Assembly: GCF_045062745.1 (NCBI RefSeq)
Contig: NZ_JBJGED010000007.1
Location: 124,001 to 188,000 of the forward strand
DNA from: Paenibacillus_AA sp045062745
GTDB lineage: Bacteria; Bacillota; Bacilli; Paenibacillales; NBRC-103111
Direction of reading: 5' to 3'
Length of the DNA stretch: 64,000 nt
A program made the translations under genes and the position numbers. Shown piece after piece: positions 16,517 to 25,967 of the stretch (its first letter is position 1; each line of letters begins with the position of its first letter). The notes under the pieces were generated by a model, which saw nothing but the letters and a program-made list of their open reading frames with translations, did no database searches and was not told the origin of the DNA.

Positions 16517-17149
16517 ATGAAGACGACGGAGCGAAGCCATACATACACTTGTTTGCGACAAGAAATCCGGCATTTCCCGGCCCACGACGATCCGGTATGG
16601 AGCGGCTTGCCCCGTATGGAATTGAGGGATACGGTTACCGGCGGCTCCCCACGCTTGGCGACTACTGTGGAGGCATTCCGAAACGAGCATTCCTTATTCT
16701 TTCGTTTTACTTGCCAGGACGATCATTTCGTAGCCACTTTGGCACAGCATGACGATCCCATCTATACGGAAGACGTTGTGGAAGTGTTCCTGAGCGAAAC
16801 CCGGCGGGAGCAAGAGTACAAAGAGTTCGAGAACAGTCCGGCAAACGTCAAGTTCGATGCGCTCATCCGTTACGACGGACCGGAACAGATTCACGTTATT
16901 CGAGAGTGGGACGCGGAAGGATGGCGGACGGAAGTGTATCGCGATTCGAGAGGCGGCGCCGTTTATGTGTGGGCAATTCCTTTCGCGAATTTTACCGGCG
17001 GCGTCCCGAGCTCCGGCGACCGCTGGTTGATGAATTGCTTTCGGATCGACCGCGGCCGCGAAGGCTCGGATGAATATTCCGCCTGGTCGCCGACGGAGGA
17101 ACTGAACTTTCATGTGCCGGGCAAGTTCGGAGCTTTGATCTTCGATTGA
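16517..17149 (+). CDS. CBM9-like (DOMON-type) sugar-binding protein
   Basis: 210-residue beta-rich protein. DPVWSGLP near the start, the run of beta-strands with EDVVEVFLSE around residue 85 and WLMNCFRIDRG followed by SAWSP resemble family-9-like carbohydrate-binding modules found alone or beside glycoside hydrolases. There is no signal peptide, so it is predicted cytosolic, unlike most CBM9 modules. AGGAGGGAG precedes the ATG at 16517. It sits 43 bp after the RraA-like gene in the promoter 3 run. Confidence 0.7.
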   Translation: MKTTERSHTYTCLRQEIRHFPAHDDPVWSGLPRMELRDTVTGGSPRLATTVEAFRNEHSLFFRFTCQDDHFVATLAQHDDPIYTEDVVEVFLSETRREQEYKEFENSPANVKFDALIRYDGPEQIHVIREWDAEGWRTEVYRDSRGGAVYVWAIPFANFTGGVPSSGDRWLMNCFRIDRGREGSDEYSAWSPTEELNFHVPGKFGALIFD

Positions 17150-17168
17150 AAAGATGGAGGGATTATTA

Positions 17169-19061
17169 ATGAAGTTCAGAAAGCGTTTTACCGCAATGGT
17201 ACTAGTTGTCGTCCTCCTCACAACTATGATGATGGTGCCCCTCACCGCCAGTGCATCCACCTACACCACCTACACTCAGGTCGCAACGCTTCCCAATACT
17301 CTTGTTACCGCAACGGAAGGAATGGCCTTGGCAAATGGGTATGCCTATTCCGCCAAAGTCGAAGATAACCATAATTATGTCGTTCTTTACTCCACGAACA
17401 TGAACACCGGTGCCACTACGCTCATGACGAATGGCGACAATGATACAAACACCATTGCAGGCCTCTTCCATGCCAACGATATGGTTGCCGCCGTCATGGA
17501 TGGAGTTACTTATCTTTTCGTCGCCACATTAACGAATGCTCCTGGTTCTAAACAGCTCGTGAAACTGAAAGTGGTAGGTAACACCTACTTTAAAGTAGGC
17601 GAGTTCAATATTAGCAGTCCCGATGGTACGGTCTGGGCAATGTCGGGAGTAGAAATTACGAGCCAAACGAGCAGTACCCTAAACTTCCTCTTCAGATCGT
17701 CGACCCAATTTCGCAGAGCATCGCTTGACGTGAACGCAACCGGCGGAACGATTACGGTTTCCAACCTCAGTACGTCTGATTTTGTAATCGATCTTGGAAA
17801 CTACAGCGGCATGAGCGATTTAAGAATTCAGGGGATAGGTTATTGGAGGGACGATAGCCTGTATGTTGTGGTTACCTTTAGTAACCCTGCGGGTAACCCC
17901 ACTGAGAGCGCTGTACTTGTTTATCGAAATGTATCCGCAGCGTCGGGGACGATCTCTTATGATAGCAATCTGTTATTCAGCCTTGCGGAAAGCACATACA
18001 TGGAGCTTGAGTCTCCCAAAGTTGCCCCCGACGGAAAACTCTGGTTCAACTCCAATCGGCCGACTGACAATGTAGGCTATGTCAAAGGGTACACGGCACC
18101 TGGCATTAATACGATGTTCGCGGGCAAGTCAGCCACATCGAACGGTTCAGGCTCGGATGTGGAGCTCGGAACGATATTCCAGCCTACCGCTTCCGGTTAC
18201 ATTGCCGGGGTGAAAGTGTACGGCAAATCGGGTGAGACCGGGGTTCACAAAGTGCGTATCTGGCGCAACTCGGACGGCGCACTCGTAGCGGGACCATTCG
18301 ACTTCAGCTTCTCCGGCTCCAATAGCTGGGTGACGTTCTACTTGCCGACGCCGCTGGAAGTAACAGCTAATGCCTTGTACACGGTATCGGTTTCGTCCGG
18401 CGGTGACACGAGCAATGTGTATGCATCGATTCCGAACGATCTGGCAACCGGCGGCAGCAGCGGCAGCTTGACGTGGCAGGCTAATGCGGGCGTCTACACG
18501 TATACGGTCGGGGCGAGACCGACCTTGACGTTCAACTCGACGAACTATTTAAGAGATGTCATTTTCTACCCGGCCTCTATTAGCACTGAAAATATGTTCG
18601 GCGTAAAAGCGGATACGGGATCCGGCGGCAACGGAGGGGCGTACGAACTCGGCACCGTGTTCACTTCCTCGGTTGCGGGCCAGATCACAGGGGTCCGAGT
18701 ATTCGGGGTGCAAGGGGAATCGGGCAACCATACGATCCGAATCTGGAGAAACTCGGACAACACGGTCATCGGCGGTCCGTACACGTTCAAGTTTACCGGC
18801 AATGACAGTTGGGTGCAGGTTAATCTGGCGACGCCGGTCAGCATTGCGGCGAATACCCCATATACCGTGTCGGTTACGACCGGAACGGATTCCGGCAAGC
18901 TCTATGCCGCCGTCACCGGCGACTTGAACAGCGCCGGCAGCAATGCGAACCATCTGCTTTGGACGGCCAATGCGGGGGTCTACACATCCACGCTCGGCAC
19001 GAGACCGACCTTAACGTTTAACGGAAACAATTATTTGCGAGACATCGTGTTCGAGCCATAA
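17169..19061 (+). CDS. secreted DUF4082 repeat protein, copy 1
   Basis: 630-residue exported protein. Signal peptide (KFRKRFTAMVLVVVLL...ASAS), then an N-terminal domain of about 280 residues rich in beta-strand repeats, possibly propeller-like and not recognised, then two DUF4082 domains (about 315-470 and 475-630). The latter share SGxxGVHKVRIWRNSD / GESGNHTIRIWRNSD-type cores and a YLRDxxFxP end. DUF4082 occurs in carbohydrate-linked surface proteins. GGAGGG fits the ATG at 17169; the upstream ATG is part of that Shine-Dalgarno. A near-duplicate gene lies at 24018. Likely a glycan-binding or surface-display factor; no catalytic motif seen. Confidence 0.78.
   Translation: MKFRKRFTAMVLVVVLLTTMMMVPLTASASTYTTYTQVATLPNTLVTATEGMALANGYAYSAKVEDNHNYVVLYSTNMNTGATTLMTNGDNDTNTIAGLFHANDMVAAVMDGVTYLFVATLTNAPGSKQLVKLKVVGNTYFKVGEFNISSPDGTVWAMSGVEITSQTSSTLNFLFRSSTQFRRASLDVNATGGTITVSNLSTSDFVIDLGNYSGMSDLRIQGIGYWRDDSLYVVVTFSNPAGNPTESAVLVYRNVSAASGTISYDSNLLFSLAESTYMELESPKVAPDGKLWFNSNRPTDNVGYVKGYTAPGINTMFAGKSATSNGSGSDVELGTIFQPTASGYIAGVKVYGKSGETGVHKVRIWRNSDGALVAGPFDFSFSGSNSWVTFYLPTPLEVTANALYTVSVSSGGDTSNVYASIPNDLATGGSSGSLTWQANAGVYTYTVGARPTLTFNSTNYLRDVIFYPASISTENMFGVKADTGSGGNGGAYELGTVFTSSVAGQITGVRVFGVQGESGNHTIRIWRNSDNTVIGGPYTFKFTGNDSWVQVNLATPVSIAANTPYTVSVTTGTDSGKLYAAVTGDLNSAGSNANHLLWTANAGVYTSTLGTRPTLTFNGNNYLRDIVFEP
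18114..19061 (+). repeat. long direct repeat, copy 1 (DUF4082 coding)
   Basis: About 950 bp matching 24942-25889 without any insertion or deletion (constant offset of 6828) and with only scattered, mostly silent differences. Points to a recent duplication or gene conversion. The first 50 coding bases and their Shine-Dalgarno also match, while the middle has diverged more. Confidence 0.9.
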
Positions 19062-19089
19062 GGCAAGTTAGCGGGAAAGGATGGAAGGA

Positions 19090-20106
19090 ATGAATATCTT
19101 GGTAACGGCACCGTATTCGGCAGAAGCTCGAGAACAGCTGCAAGCCTACGGCAACGTCTTCTATCATCCCTGGAAGCCTCACGGCAGAGCTTTTCGCTCG
19201 GATGAGCTGCTGGGACTGCTGCGTGAAACGAACGCCGACGCTTTGATCACGGAGCATGACCAAGTCGACGCTTCCGTCATTGAGGCAACGAATTTGAGGT
19301 TCATCGGGGTTTGCCGCGGGACTCCGTCGAACGTCGAGATCGGGAAAGCGACGGAGAAAAGGATTCCGGTATTCAACACGCCCGCCCGGAATGCGCAAGC
19401 GGTTGCCGAGCTCGTGACCGCCGCCTTGATCGTCTTTCTGCGCAAGATGAGGGAGGGGGAGACGTGGCTGAAATCCCGGGAGTGGAAGTCCGATGCCCAT
19501 GAGTCCTACCTTCATTTCAGGGGACACGAGCTTGCCGGCAAAACGGTCGGCTTGATCGGGTTCGGCGGCGTCGGCCAGCGGGTGGCGGAGGTGCTAAGGG
19601 GATTCTCCTGCCGCATCCAGTACTACGATCCGTATTTGAAACAGTCTCCCGATCCTCAATTTCATAGGAGCACGATCGAAGAGATCTTCATGACGAGCGA
19701 TATCGTCTCGATTCATCTTCCGGTAACGGAGGAAACGAAAAGTCTGATCGGCGAACGTCTCCTGCGCCTGATGAAGCCGGACGCGATCCTGGTGAACAGC
19801 GCCCGGGCCTCTGTGGTCGAACGCGGTGCCTTGCTCTCGGCCTTGAAAGAGAGGCGGATTGCCGGGGCGATTTTGGACGTCTTTTATCACGAGCCTCCCG
19901 ATGAATCGGATTATGAGCTAATCCTGCTGCCGAACGTGTACGCGACTCCTCATATTGCAGGTGCCTCCTATGAGGTTGACGATCACAGCGCCATCATGAT
20001 GAATCGTGTGCTGGAGCAGTGGTTCGTCCATCAAAACCGGAACATCCGTCAGCTGGTCAATCCTGAGGTCCTGACTGCGGAAGGGATGGGAAATGACGAA
20101 TTGTAG
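19090..20106 (+). CDS. D-2-hydroxyacid dehydrogenase
   Basis: NAD(P)-dependent reductase/dehydrogenase of 338 residues, of the phosphoglycerate dehydrogenase-like family. GFGGVG at 157-162 is the dinucleotide motif, and the catalytic triad Arg239 (NSARAS), Glu268 (YHEPP) and His288 (TPHIAG) is complete. The Met at 19090 has AAAGGATGG at good distance; the Met at 19081 touches the Shine-Dalgarno. The 3' end overlaps the kinase gene by 14 bp. Could reduce a 2-keto acid of the pathway or oxidise a hydroxyacid before phosphorylation. Confidence 0.9.
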   Translation: MNILVTAPYSAEAREQLQAYGNVFYHPWKPHGRAFRSDELLGLLRETNADALITEHDQVDASVIEATNLRFIGVCRGTPSNVEIGKATEKRIPVFNTPARNAQAVAELVTAALIVFLRKMREGETWLKSREWKSDAHESYLHFRGHELAGKTVGLIGFGGVGQRVAEVLRGFSCRIQYYDPYLKQSPDPQFHRSTIEEIFMTSDIVSIHLPVTEETKSLIGERLLRLMKPDAILVNSARASVVERGALLSALKERRIAGAILDVFYHEPPDESDYELILLPNVYATPHIAGASYEVDDHSAIMMNRVLEQWFVHQNRNIRQLVNPEVLTAEGMGNDEL

Positions 20107-21568
20107 CCCCGTTGTGATCGGAGTTGACGTCGGGACGCAAGGCGTTCGTGTAATGGCGGTAAACGGCAAAGGGGAGCTACTGTCGCCGTACGCCCGCTCT
20201 TTTGCCCTGCTGGGTTCACGGGAGGAGCAAGCGCCTGAGGTTTGGTGGAATGACATGCTGGCATGTCTGTCCGCCCTTGTCGCGCAGCTGAAGCGGATGG
20301 CGGGCTCCGAGCTCTCGATTGCGGCGATCGCCGTCACTTCCACTTCGGGCACGATGCTCCCCCTGGATCGTGACCATATGCCGCTCGGGCCGGCGCTGAT
20401 GTACAGCGATCCGCGATCGTTCGCGGAAGCGACGGCGTGCAAGGAGGCGGCGCAGCGTTATGCCGGATCCGGGTATACCGTCTTCAACGCCTCCTGCGGC
20501 CTGCCGAAAATCTTGTGGTTCATGAATCGCTTTCCCCATCTGGCGGAACGCATCAAGCTTTGGGCCCATGCCGCGGACTATATCACCGGCAAGCTCAGCG
20601 GGCAATGGGGTGTAACCGATTATACGAATGGTTTGAAGACAGGCTACGACCTGGTACAGGATCGATGGCCTTCTTACATAAGCGCAGAGCTGGGAGTACC
20701 TGCCGACTGGCTGCCGGGCGTTGTACCTCCGGGAACGGTAATCGGGTCGATCCTACCCGAGGTTGCCGACAGGACGGGGTTGCCCCGAGATGTTAAAGTG
20801 GTGGCCGGCATGACGGATGGGTGCGCCTCGCAGCTGGCCTCCGGCGCTGTCCGCCCGGGGGATTGGAGCACCACGATCGGAACGACGCTCGTCGTCAAGG
20901 GCGTGACGTGCGAGCCGATCGCCGACCCGCTGGGCAGACTCTACAATCACAAGCATCCGGAAGGCTATTGGATGCCCGGAGGCGCGAGCAATACGGGAGC
21001 GGATTGGGTGACGCGGGACTATGCAGGGACCGATCTGCACGCGTTGAACCATGCGGCGCAACAGCTCATTCCTACGCCCTGGATCCGGTATCCGCTGCTT
21101 CAGAAATCGGAGCGGTTTCCGTTTGTTGCCGAAGAGGCGCGCGGCTTCGAACCGGCAGGACTGTCGCCCGAACAGCGTTTCGCCTCCGGAATGGAAGGCG
21201 TCGCTTATATCGAACGTCTGTCCTACGAATTAATCGAGCAGTTGACCGGGCAGCCGCCAGCCACGCTCTATACGGCCGGCGGCGGAAGCAATAGCAACGT
21301 GTGGCTGTCCATCCGGAGCAGCGTCATGCGGCGGCCGATTCATAAAATGAAGCACATCGAAGGAGCTGTGGGGGCGGCCGTTCTGGCCGCTTCCAACACC
21401 TTGTTCTCCGGCCTGGGGGAAGCGGGCAGGGCGATGGTCGTCCCCGATCAAGTGATTGAGCCGCTGGAAGCGTCCGTTTGCGACCGGTACGAAGAGAACT
21501 ACCAATTGTTCAAACAGCGAATAACCGAGCTCGGTTATTGGCAGGAAAGCGAGCGTGGACGCGCATGA
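20093..21568 (+). CDS. FGGY-family carbohydrate kinase
   Basis: ATP-dependent sugar kinase of 491 residues, the normal FGGY length. GVDVGTQGVR near the N-terminus is the phosphate-1 motif, GMTDGCASQLASG around residue 245 holds the catalytic Asp, and TAGGGSNSNVW around 400 is the adenosine region. It overlaps the dehydrogenase upstream and the phosphatase downstream (ATGA), so the three are translationally coupled. Xylulokinase-like by overall pattern; substrate (pentulose, polyol or other) not resolved. Confidence 0.9.
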   Translation: MTNCSPVVIGVDVGTQGVRVMAVNGKGELLSPYARSFALLGSREEQAPEVWWNDMLACLSALVAQLKRMAGSELSIAAIAVTSTSGTMLPLDRDHMPLGPALMYSDPRSFAEATACKEAAQRYAGSGYTVFNASCGLPKILWFMNRFPHLAERIKLWAHAADYITGKLSGQWGVTDYTNGLKTGYDLVQDRWPSYISAELGVPADWLPGVVPPGTVIGSILPEVADRTGLPRDVKVVAGMTDGCASQLASGAVRPGDWSTTIGTTLVVKGVTCEPIADPLGRLYNHKHPEGYWMPGGASNTGADWVTRDYAGTDLHALNHAAQQLIPTPWIRYPLLQKSERFPFVAEEARGFEPAGLSPEQRFASGMEGVAYIERLSYELIEQLTGQPPATLYTAGGGSNSNVWLSIRSSVMRRPIHKMKHIEGAVGAAVLAASNTLFSGLGEAGRAMVVPDQVIEPLEASVCDRYEENYQLFKQRITELGYWQESERGRA

Positions 21569-22191
21569 CCCGTTATTACCTGATGCGGCACGGAGAAACG
21601 GACTGGAATCGGGACCGCAACCGTTACTGCGGACGCTCCGATATCGGGTTATCGGAGCAAGGGATTCGGCAGGCGGAGCAGACGGCGTTGTACTTGAAGG
21701 CAGTCGGGTTCGATCGTATATTCGCATCCGGCCTTCAGCGAGCCGTGGATACGGCGCGGCCGATTGCCGCCTTGCACCGATTAGAGGTGGAGCGGGACGA
21801 CAGATTGACGGAGGCGGATTTCGGCCGATGGGAAGGATTGCGTCATGCCGAAATCGTGGAGCGGTATCCGGAATCGTGGCGAAGCTGGTATGCCGATCCA
21901 TCTAGTACGCAAGCGGGAATGACGGGAGAGACCGCCATTCAAGTCTTTCAACGGATGAACGGGTTTTTCGAGGAACAAACGCGACGCTACCCCGACGAGA
22001 ACATCCTGGTCGTCAGCCACAGTACCGCCATCCGTCTTTATTTGGCAGGGGTCTTATCCATGACGTTGCGCAGCTACCGCCAGCTGGTCCTGAGCAACGT
22101 TGGGATAACCGTGCTGGAGGCCGCCGAAGGGACCATTCGGCTGCTGCAGTTCAACAACCGGTACGACGCTCTTGGTCCAGTCAACCCATAA
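21565..22191 (+). CDS. histidine phosphatase (phosphoglycerate mutase-like)
   Basis: 208-residue branch-1 histidine phosphatase. LMRHGETDWN carries the phosphorylated His9, Glu in EADFGRWEGL around 80 and SHSTAIR around 150 supply the remaining active-site residues. Start overlaps the kinase stop as ATGA. CobC/GpmB-like small phosphatases act on varied phosphate esters; following a sugar kinase it may clear a phosphorylated by-product. Specific substrate unknown. Confidence 0.88.
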   Translation: MTRYYLMRHGETDWNRDRNRYCGRSDIGLSEQGIRQAEQTALYLKAVGFDRIFASGLQRAVDTARPIAALHRLEVERDDRLTEADFGRWEGLRHAEIVERYPESWRSWYADPSSTQAGMTGETAIQVFQRMNGFFEEQTRRYPDENILVVSHSTAIRLYLAGVLSMTLRSYRQLVLSNVGITVLEAAEGTIRLLQFNNRYDALGPVNP

Positions 22192-22222
22192 TCTATAGTT
22201 CGATTCGAGAGGACGTATTCAA

Positions 22223-22972
22223 ATGACGAATGCAATCAACGCGAATTTCAAAAAAATACGGGGAATCGCGCATCGAGGTTACCCCGGTAAAGTGCCGGAA
22301 AATACGCTGCGTTCGTTTCAAGCGGCGATCGATTTGCAATTCTCCCACCTGGAGCTTGACGTACACTTGTCCAAGGACGGGGAAATCGTCGTTATGCACG
22401 ACTGGACGATCAACCGGATGTGCGGGGAAAAGGGGACGATTCGCGACATGACGCTCGCCGAGCTGAAGCGGGTGAACGTCGGCGTCACGGAGAAAATCCC
22501 GACCCTGGAGGAGACGCTGGAGCTTTGCCGGGACCGGATTATCGTCAGCATTGAGCTGAAGCAGGCCGGCGATTACTATCCGGAGCTCGAGCAGAAAGTG
22601 GTGGACCTGGTCCGCCGCATGGATATGGTGGAGCAAGTGTATATCATCTCGTTCGACCAATATTCGGTTGTCAAGGTGAAGCAGCTGTGTCCGGAGGTGG
22701 AGGTCGGCGTCGTAATCGGCGGCAACAATCCATTTCTTTTTGCACCTTTACGGGAGATCGGCGCCTCCTACTTCGCGCTGCCGATCCAATATTTGAACGA
22801 GGACACGGTGAATCAATGCCTGCGCCATAACCTCCAACTGATTACATGGCCGGTCGACAATGCGGAGCAGATCGAGCGGATTAAGCCGTACCCGCATATT
22901 TGGGTGACGACGAACGCACTCGAGGTATGGCGGGAGCACGCTTGTCAGACCGGGAAATATTGGCCGCATTGA
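22223..22972 (+). CDS. glycerophosphodiester phosphodiesterase family protein
   Basis: 249-residue TIM-barrel phosphodiesterase. IAHRGYPGKVPENT (catalytic His, and Glu/Asn), HLELDVHLSKDG (metal Glu/Asp) and VVMHDWTINR (second His) are all present near the N-terminus, and ITWPVDN near the end is typical. No signal peptide, so cytosolic. It continues the gene run 31 bp after the phosphatase. Together with the secreted phosphoesterase at 5645 it suggests that phosphodiester-linked glycans (teichoic-acid-like) could be among the substrates; speculative. Confidence 0.9.
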   Translation: MTNAINANFKKIRGIAHRGYPGKVPENTLRSFQAAIDLQFSHLELDVHLSKDGEIVVMHDWTINRMCGEKGTIRDMTLAELKRVNVGVTEKIPTLEETLELCRDRIIVSIELKQAGDYYPELEQKVVDLVRRMDMVEQVYIISFDQYSVVKVKQLCPEVEVGVVIGGNNPFLFAPLREIGASYFALPIQYLNEDTVNQCLRHNLQLITWPVDNAEQIERIKPYPHIWVTTNALEVWREHACQTGKYWPH

Positions 22973-23030
22973 CCTTTCCACAAGGCAGACATCGAGAGCC
23001 GCGGTACGATTTTGTTAGGAGGTGCCCGAT

Positions 23031-23915
23031 ATGGGGGCGATACGCAACGAATTCGATATTTTTGACCGGGAGCGAGAGCAAGGCATGTTCACGGTTCGCT
23101 ATATGTGCATGCGTTGGGACAAACCGACAGGGGACTGCATCCTTATGCGAGCGCCGGGCGGCGAGACGATGCTGGTGGACTCGGGGGTCCCGCATACCGC
23201 CAGTCAGGTGCTGGACTACCTGGACCGCCTTGGCGTAGAGACCCTCGATATCGTTCTCCTGACCCATCCCCATCTCGACCATGTCGGAGGGATGGCACGG
23301 ATTCTCGAGGAGAAGTACGTCCAACAGCTGTATACGATCAACATCTCTCTCGAAGATTTGTATACGGATGCGTATCGGGATGCGGAAGAGGTACTGGCCC
23401 GGAAGCAAATTCCACGCTTGGTCGTCGAGGAGGGCGTCAAGTTTCGCCTCGGACCGGACGTGGAGATCGAGGTGCTCAGTCCGGACAAGGGGATGAATCC
23501 CGCCGAGTTCGAATCCAAGCACGATTCGGTCATCAACCATCATTCGATGGTTTACAGGGTGACCTACAAGAGGAATTCGTTCCTGTTCTCCACCGACATT
23601 TATGAACCGCGCGAACAGATGCTGATCGAGAAATATGGGGATCGCTTGAAGGCGGATATGATGCATGCTCCGCACCATGGCAGCACCTCCTCGAGCTCCG
23701 TCCCTTACATTACGGCCGTGAATCCACAAATTTCGGTCGTCAGCTTCCGCGTGAACAATCGCGTCACGGCGGAAATACTGGCCCGGTATAGGGCGCTCGG
23801 GGTTACGCCGTATCATGTCGGCATTCATGGCAACATTTTGCTGATGTCGGACGGGGATCGCATTCAGGTGGTGACCGAGAACGGGGTAGAGCAGGAGGAG
23901 AAGATCGTCGAGTAA
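23031..23915 (+). CDS. MBL-fold metallohydrolase (ComEC-like type)
   Basis: 294-residue metallo-beta-lactamase-fold hydrolase. LLTHPHLDHVGG holds the HxHxDH zinc motif, STDIYE the later Asp, and MHAPHHGSTSS the closing His region typical of ComEC C-terminal-like enzymes. TTAGGAGG is 8 nt before the ATG at 23031; the GTG at 23022 falls on the Shine-Dalgarno. No signal or membrane helix. Phosphodiesterase-like activity is plausible, next to the GDPD gene; otherwise unknown. Confidence 0.85.
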   Translation: MGAIRNEFDIFDREREQGMFTVRYMCMRWDKPTGDCILMRAPGGETMLVDSGVPHTASQVLDYLDRLGVETLDIVLLTHPHLDHVGGMARILEEKYVQQLYTINISLEDLYTDAYRDAEEVLARKQIPRLVVEEGVKFRLGPDVEIEVLSPDKGMNPAEFESKHDSVINHHSMVYRVTYKRNSFLFSTDIYEPREQMLIEKYGDRLKADMMHAPHHGSTSSSSVPYITAVNPQISVVSFRVNNRVTAEILARYRALGVTPYHVGIHGNILLMSDGDRIQVVTENGVEQEEKIVE

Positions 23916-23953
23916 AACCGAGGGGTGGTGGACGGCAGTCAAAATAAGGGGAC

Positions 23954-23971
23954 GAGCGCGTCACCGCGCTC
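23954..23971 (+). other. hairpin before the second DUF4082 gene
   Basis: GAGCGCG, 4-nt loop, CGCGCTC: perfect 7-bp stem with no T-run after it. More likely an mRNA processing or stabilising element than a terminator. Confidence 0.4.
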
Positions 23972-24017
23972 TACCCATTATATAGATGAAAGAATTCTAA
24001 AAATGGAGGGATTTTTA

Positions 24018-25889
24018 ATGAAGTTCAGAAAGCGTTTTACCGCATTGGTGCTAGTTGTCGTCCTCCTCGCAACTATGATGCTCCCCCTCACGGCCACTGC
24101 CGCTACTTACACCACCTACACCGAAAAAGATCAGATCATCAATAGCAATTTTACTTCCATGCAAGGATTTGCCTTGGCGAATGGCTACGCCTATTCCGTA
24201 AAAGTCGATGGTTCGGATGCTCAAGCTGTCCTTTACTCAACGAACATGACCAGCGGAGCCAGTACGCTCATGACGAACGGCGACGATAATACAACCGTCA
24301 TTTCGGGTCTGGGCCACGCCAACGATATGGCTGCCACCATCATCGATGGAGTCACTTATCTTTTCGTTGTCACCTTGAAGAATAGTGCCGGTACTGTTCA
24401 GCTCGTGAAACTAAAGGTTGTAGGAAACACCTATTTTAAAGTGGGCGAGTTCAATATTCAAGATACGGTTGGTGCACTCTGGGCCATGTCGGGAGTAGAG
24501 GTTACGGGCCAAACCGGCAGCACCATAAACTTGCTCTTCAAATCGGGGACCCAGTTTCGCAGAGCATCCCTCGGCCTGAATGCAACGAGCGGTACTATTA
24601 CTGTAGCGGCTAATCCTGATTTTACGATCGATCTTGGAAGCTATGCCGGTTCTACCTCGCAGGGTTTGGGTTATTGGAGCGCCAACGATACCATCTATGC
24701 TCCGTTTACCCAGGGTTCCCCCACCGAGAGCGCTGTACTTGTTTATCATAATGTATCCACTGCGTCGGGTACGATCACTGCAGATAGTAATCTGTTATTC
24801 ACCCTCGCGGAAACCGGATATATTGAGATTGAGTCCGTCAATGTCGCCCCCGACGGGAAACTCTGGTTCAACACCAATCGGCTCGGCGGATACGACAATG
24901 TAGGCTATTTCAACGGGTACACGGCGTCTGGGTTTGATACGATGTTTGCCGGCAAGTCAGCCACATCGAACGGTTCAGGCTCGGATGTAGAGCTTGGAAC
25001 GATATTCCAGCCTACGACTTCCGGTTACATTGCCGGGGTGAAGGTGTACGGCAGATCGGGTGAGTCCGGGGTTCACAAAGTGCGCATCTGGCGCAACTCG
25101 GACGGCGCCGTCGTAGCGGGACCGTTCGACTTCAGCTTCTCCGGCTCCAATAACTGGGTGACGTTCTACTTGCCGACGCCGCTTGAAGTAACGGCTAATG
25201 CCTTGTACACGGTATCGGTGTCGTCCGGCGGTGACACGAGCAATGTGTATGCATCGATTCCGAACGATCTGGCGTCCGGCGGCAGCAGCGGCAGCTTGAC
25301 GTGGCCGGCCAATGCGGGCGTATACACGTATACGGTCGGGGCGAGACCGACCTTGACGTTCAACTCAACGAACTATTTAAGAGATGTCATTTTCTACCCG
25401 GCCTCTAGTAACGATGAGAATATGTTCGGAGTGAAAGCCGATACGGGATCCGGCGGAAACGGAGGGGCGTATGAACTCGGCACCGTGTTCACGTCCTCGG
25501 TAGCGGGTGACATAACGGGAGTCCGTGTGTTCGGAGTGCAAGGGGAATCGGGCAACCATACGATTCGGATCTGGAGGAACTCGGACAATACGGTCATCGG
25601 CGGTCCTTTTACGTTCAAGTTTACCGGAAATGACAGTTGGGTACAGTATAATCTGGCATCGCCGGTAAGTATTGCGGCGAATACCGCTTATACCGTGTCG
25701 GTTACGACGGGAACGGATTCCGGCAAGCTCTATGCCGCCGTCACCGGCGACTTCAACAGCGCCGGCAGCAATGCGAACCATCTGTCCTGGACGGCCAATG
25801 CGGGAGTCTTTACGACCACGCTGGGTACGAGACCGACCGGGACATTTAACGGAAACAACTATTTGCGAGACATCGTGTTCGAACCGTAA
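24018..25889 (+). CDS. secreted DUF4082 repeat protein, copy 2
   Basis: 623-residue paralogue of the protein at 17169: almost the same signal peptide, a diverged N-terminal domain (net 7 residues shorter) and two nearly identical DUF4082 domains. GGAGGG precedes the ATG at 24018; a longer reading from a GTG at 23925 would bury the signal peptide and is rejected. The diverged N-terminal part against conserved C-terminal modules suggests different targets presented on the same anchor or binding modules. Confidence 0.78.
   Translation: MKFRKRFTALVLVVVLLATMMLPLTATAATYTTYTEKDQIINSNFTSMQGFALANGYAYSVKVDGSDAQAVLYSTNMTSGASTLMTNGDDNTTVISGLGHANDMAATIIDGVTYLFVVTLKNSAGTVQLVKLKVVGNTYFKVGEFNIQDTVGALWAMSGVEVTGQTGSTINLLFKSGTQFRRASLGLNATSGTITVAANPDFTIDLGSYAGSTSQGLGYWSANDTIYAPFTQGSPTESAVLVYHNVSTASGTITADSNLLFTLAETGYIEIESVNVAPDGKLWFNTNRLGGYDNVGYFNGYTASGFDTMFAGKSATSNGSGSDVELGTIFQPTTSGYIAGVKVYGRSGESGVHKVRIWRNSDGAVVAGPFDFSFSGSNNWVTFYLPTPLEVTANALYTVSVSSGGDTSNVYASIPNDLASGGSSGSLTWPANAGVYTYTVGARPTLTFNSTNYLRDVIFYPASSNDENMFGVKADTGSGGNGGAYELGTVFTSSVAGDITGVRVFGVQGESGNHTIRIWRNSDNTVIGGPFTFKFTGNDSWVQYNLASPVSIAANTAYTVSVTTGTDSGKLYAAVTGDFNSAGSNANHLSWTANAGVFTTTLGTRPTGTFNGNNYLRDIVFEP
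24942..25889 (+). repeat. long direct repeat, copy 2 (DUF4082 coding)
   Basis: Partner of 18114-19061; same length and phase, differences mostly at third codon positions. Confidence 0.9.
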
Positions 25890-25967
25890 TGCAATTAAGC
25901 AGGGGGGCTGGCGATCATCATTCGACAGCCTCTTTGCCATCGAATTTGAGCTGGGATGGTGTGGGAG

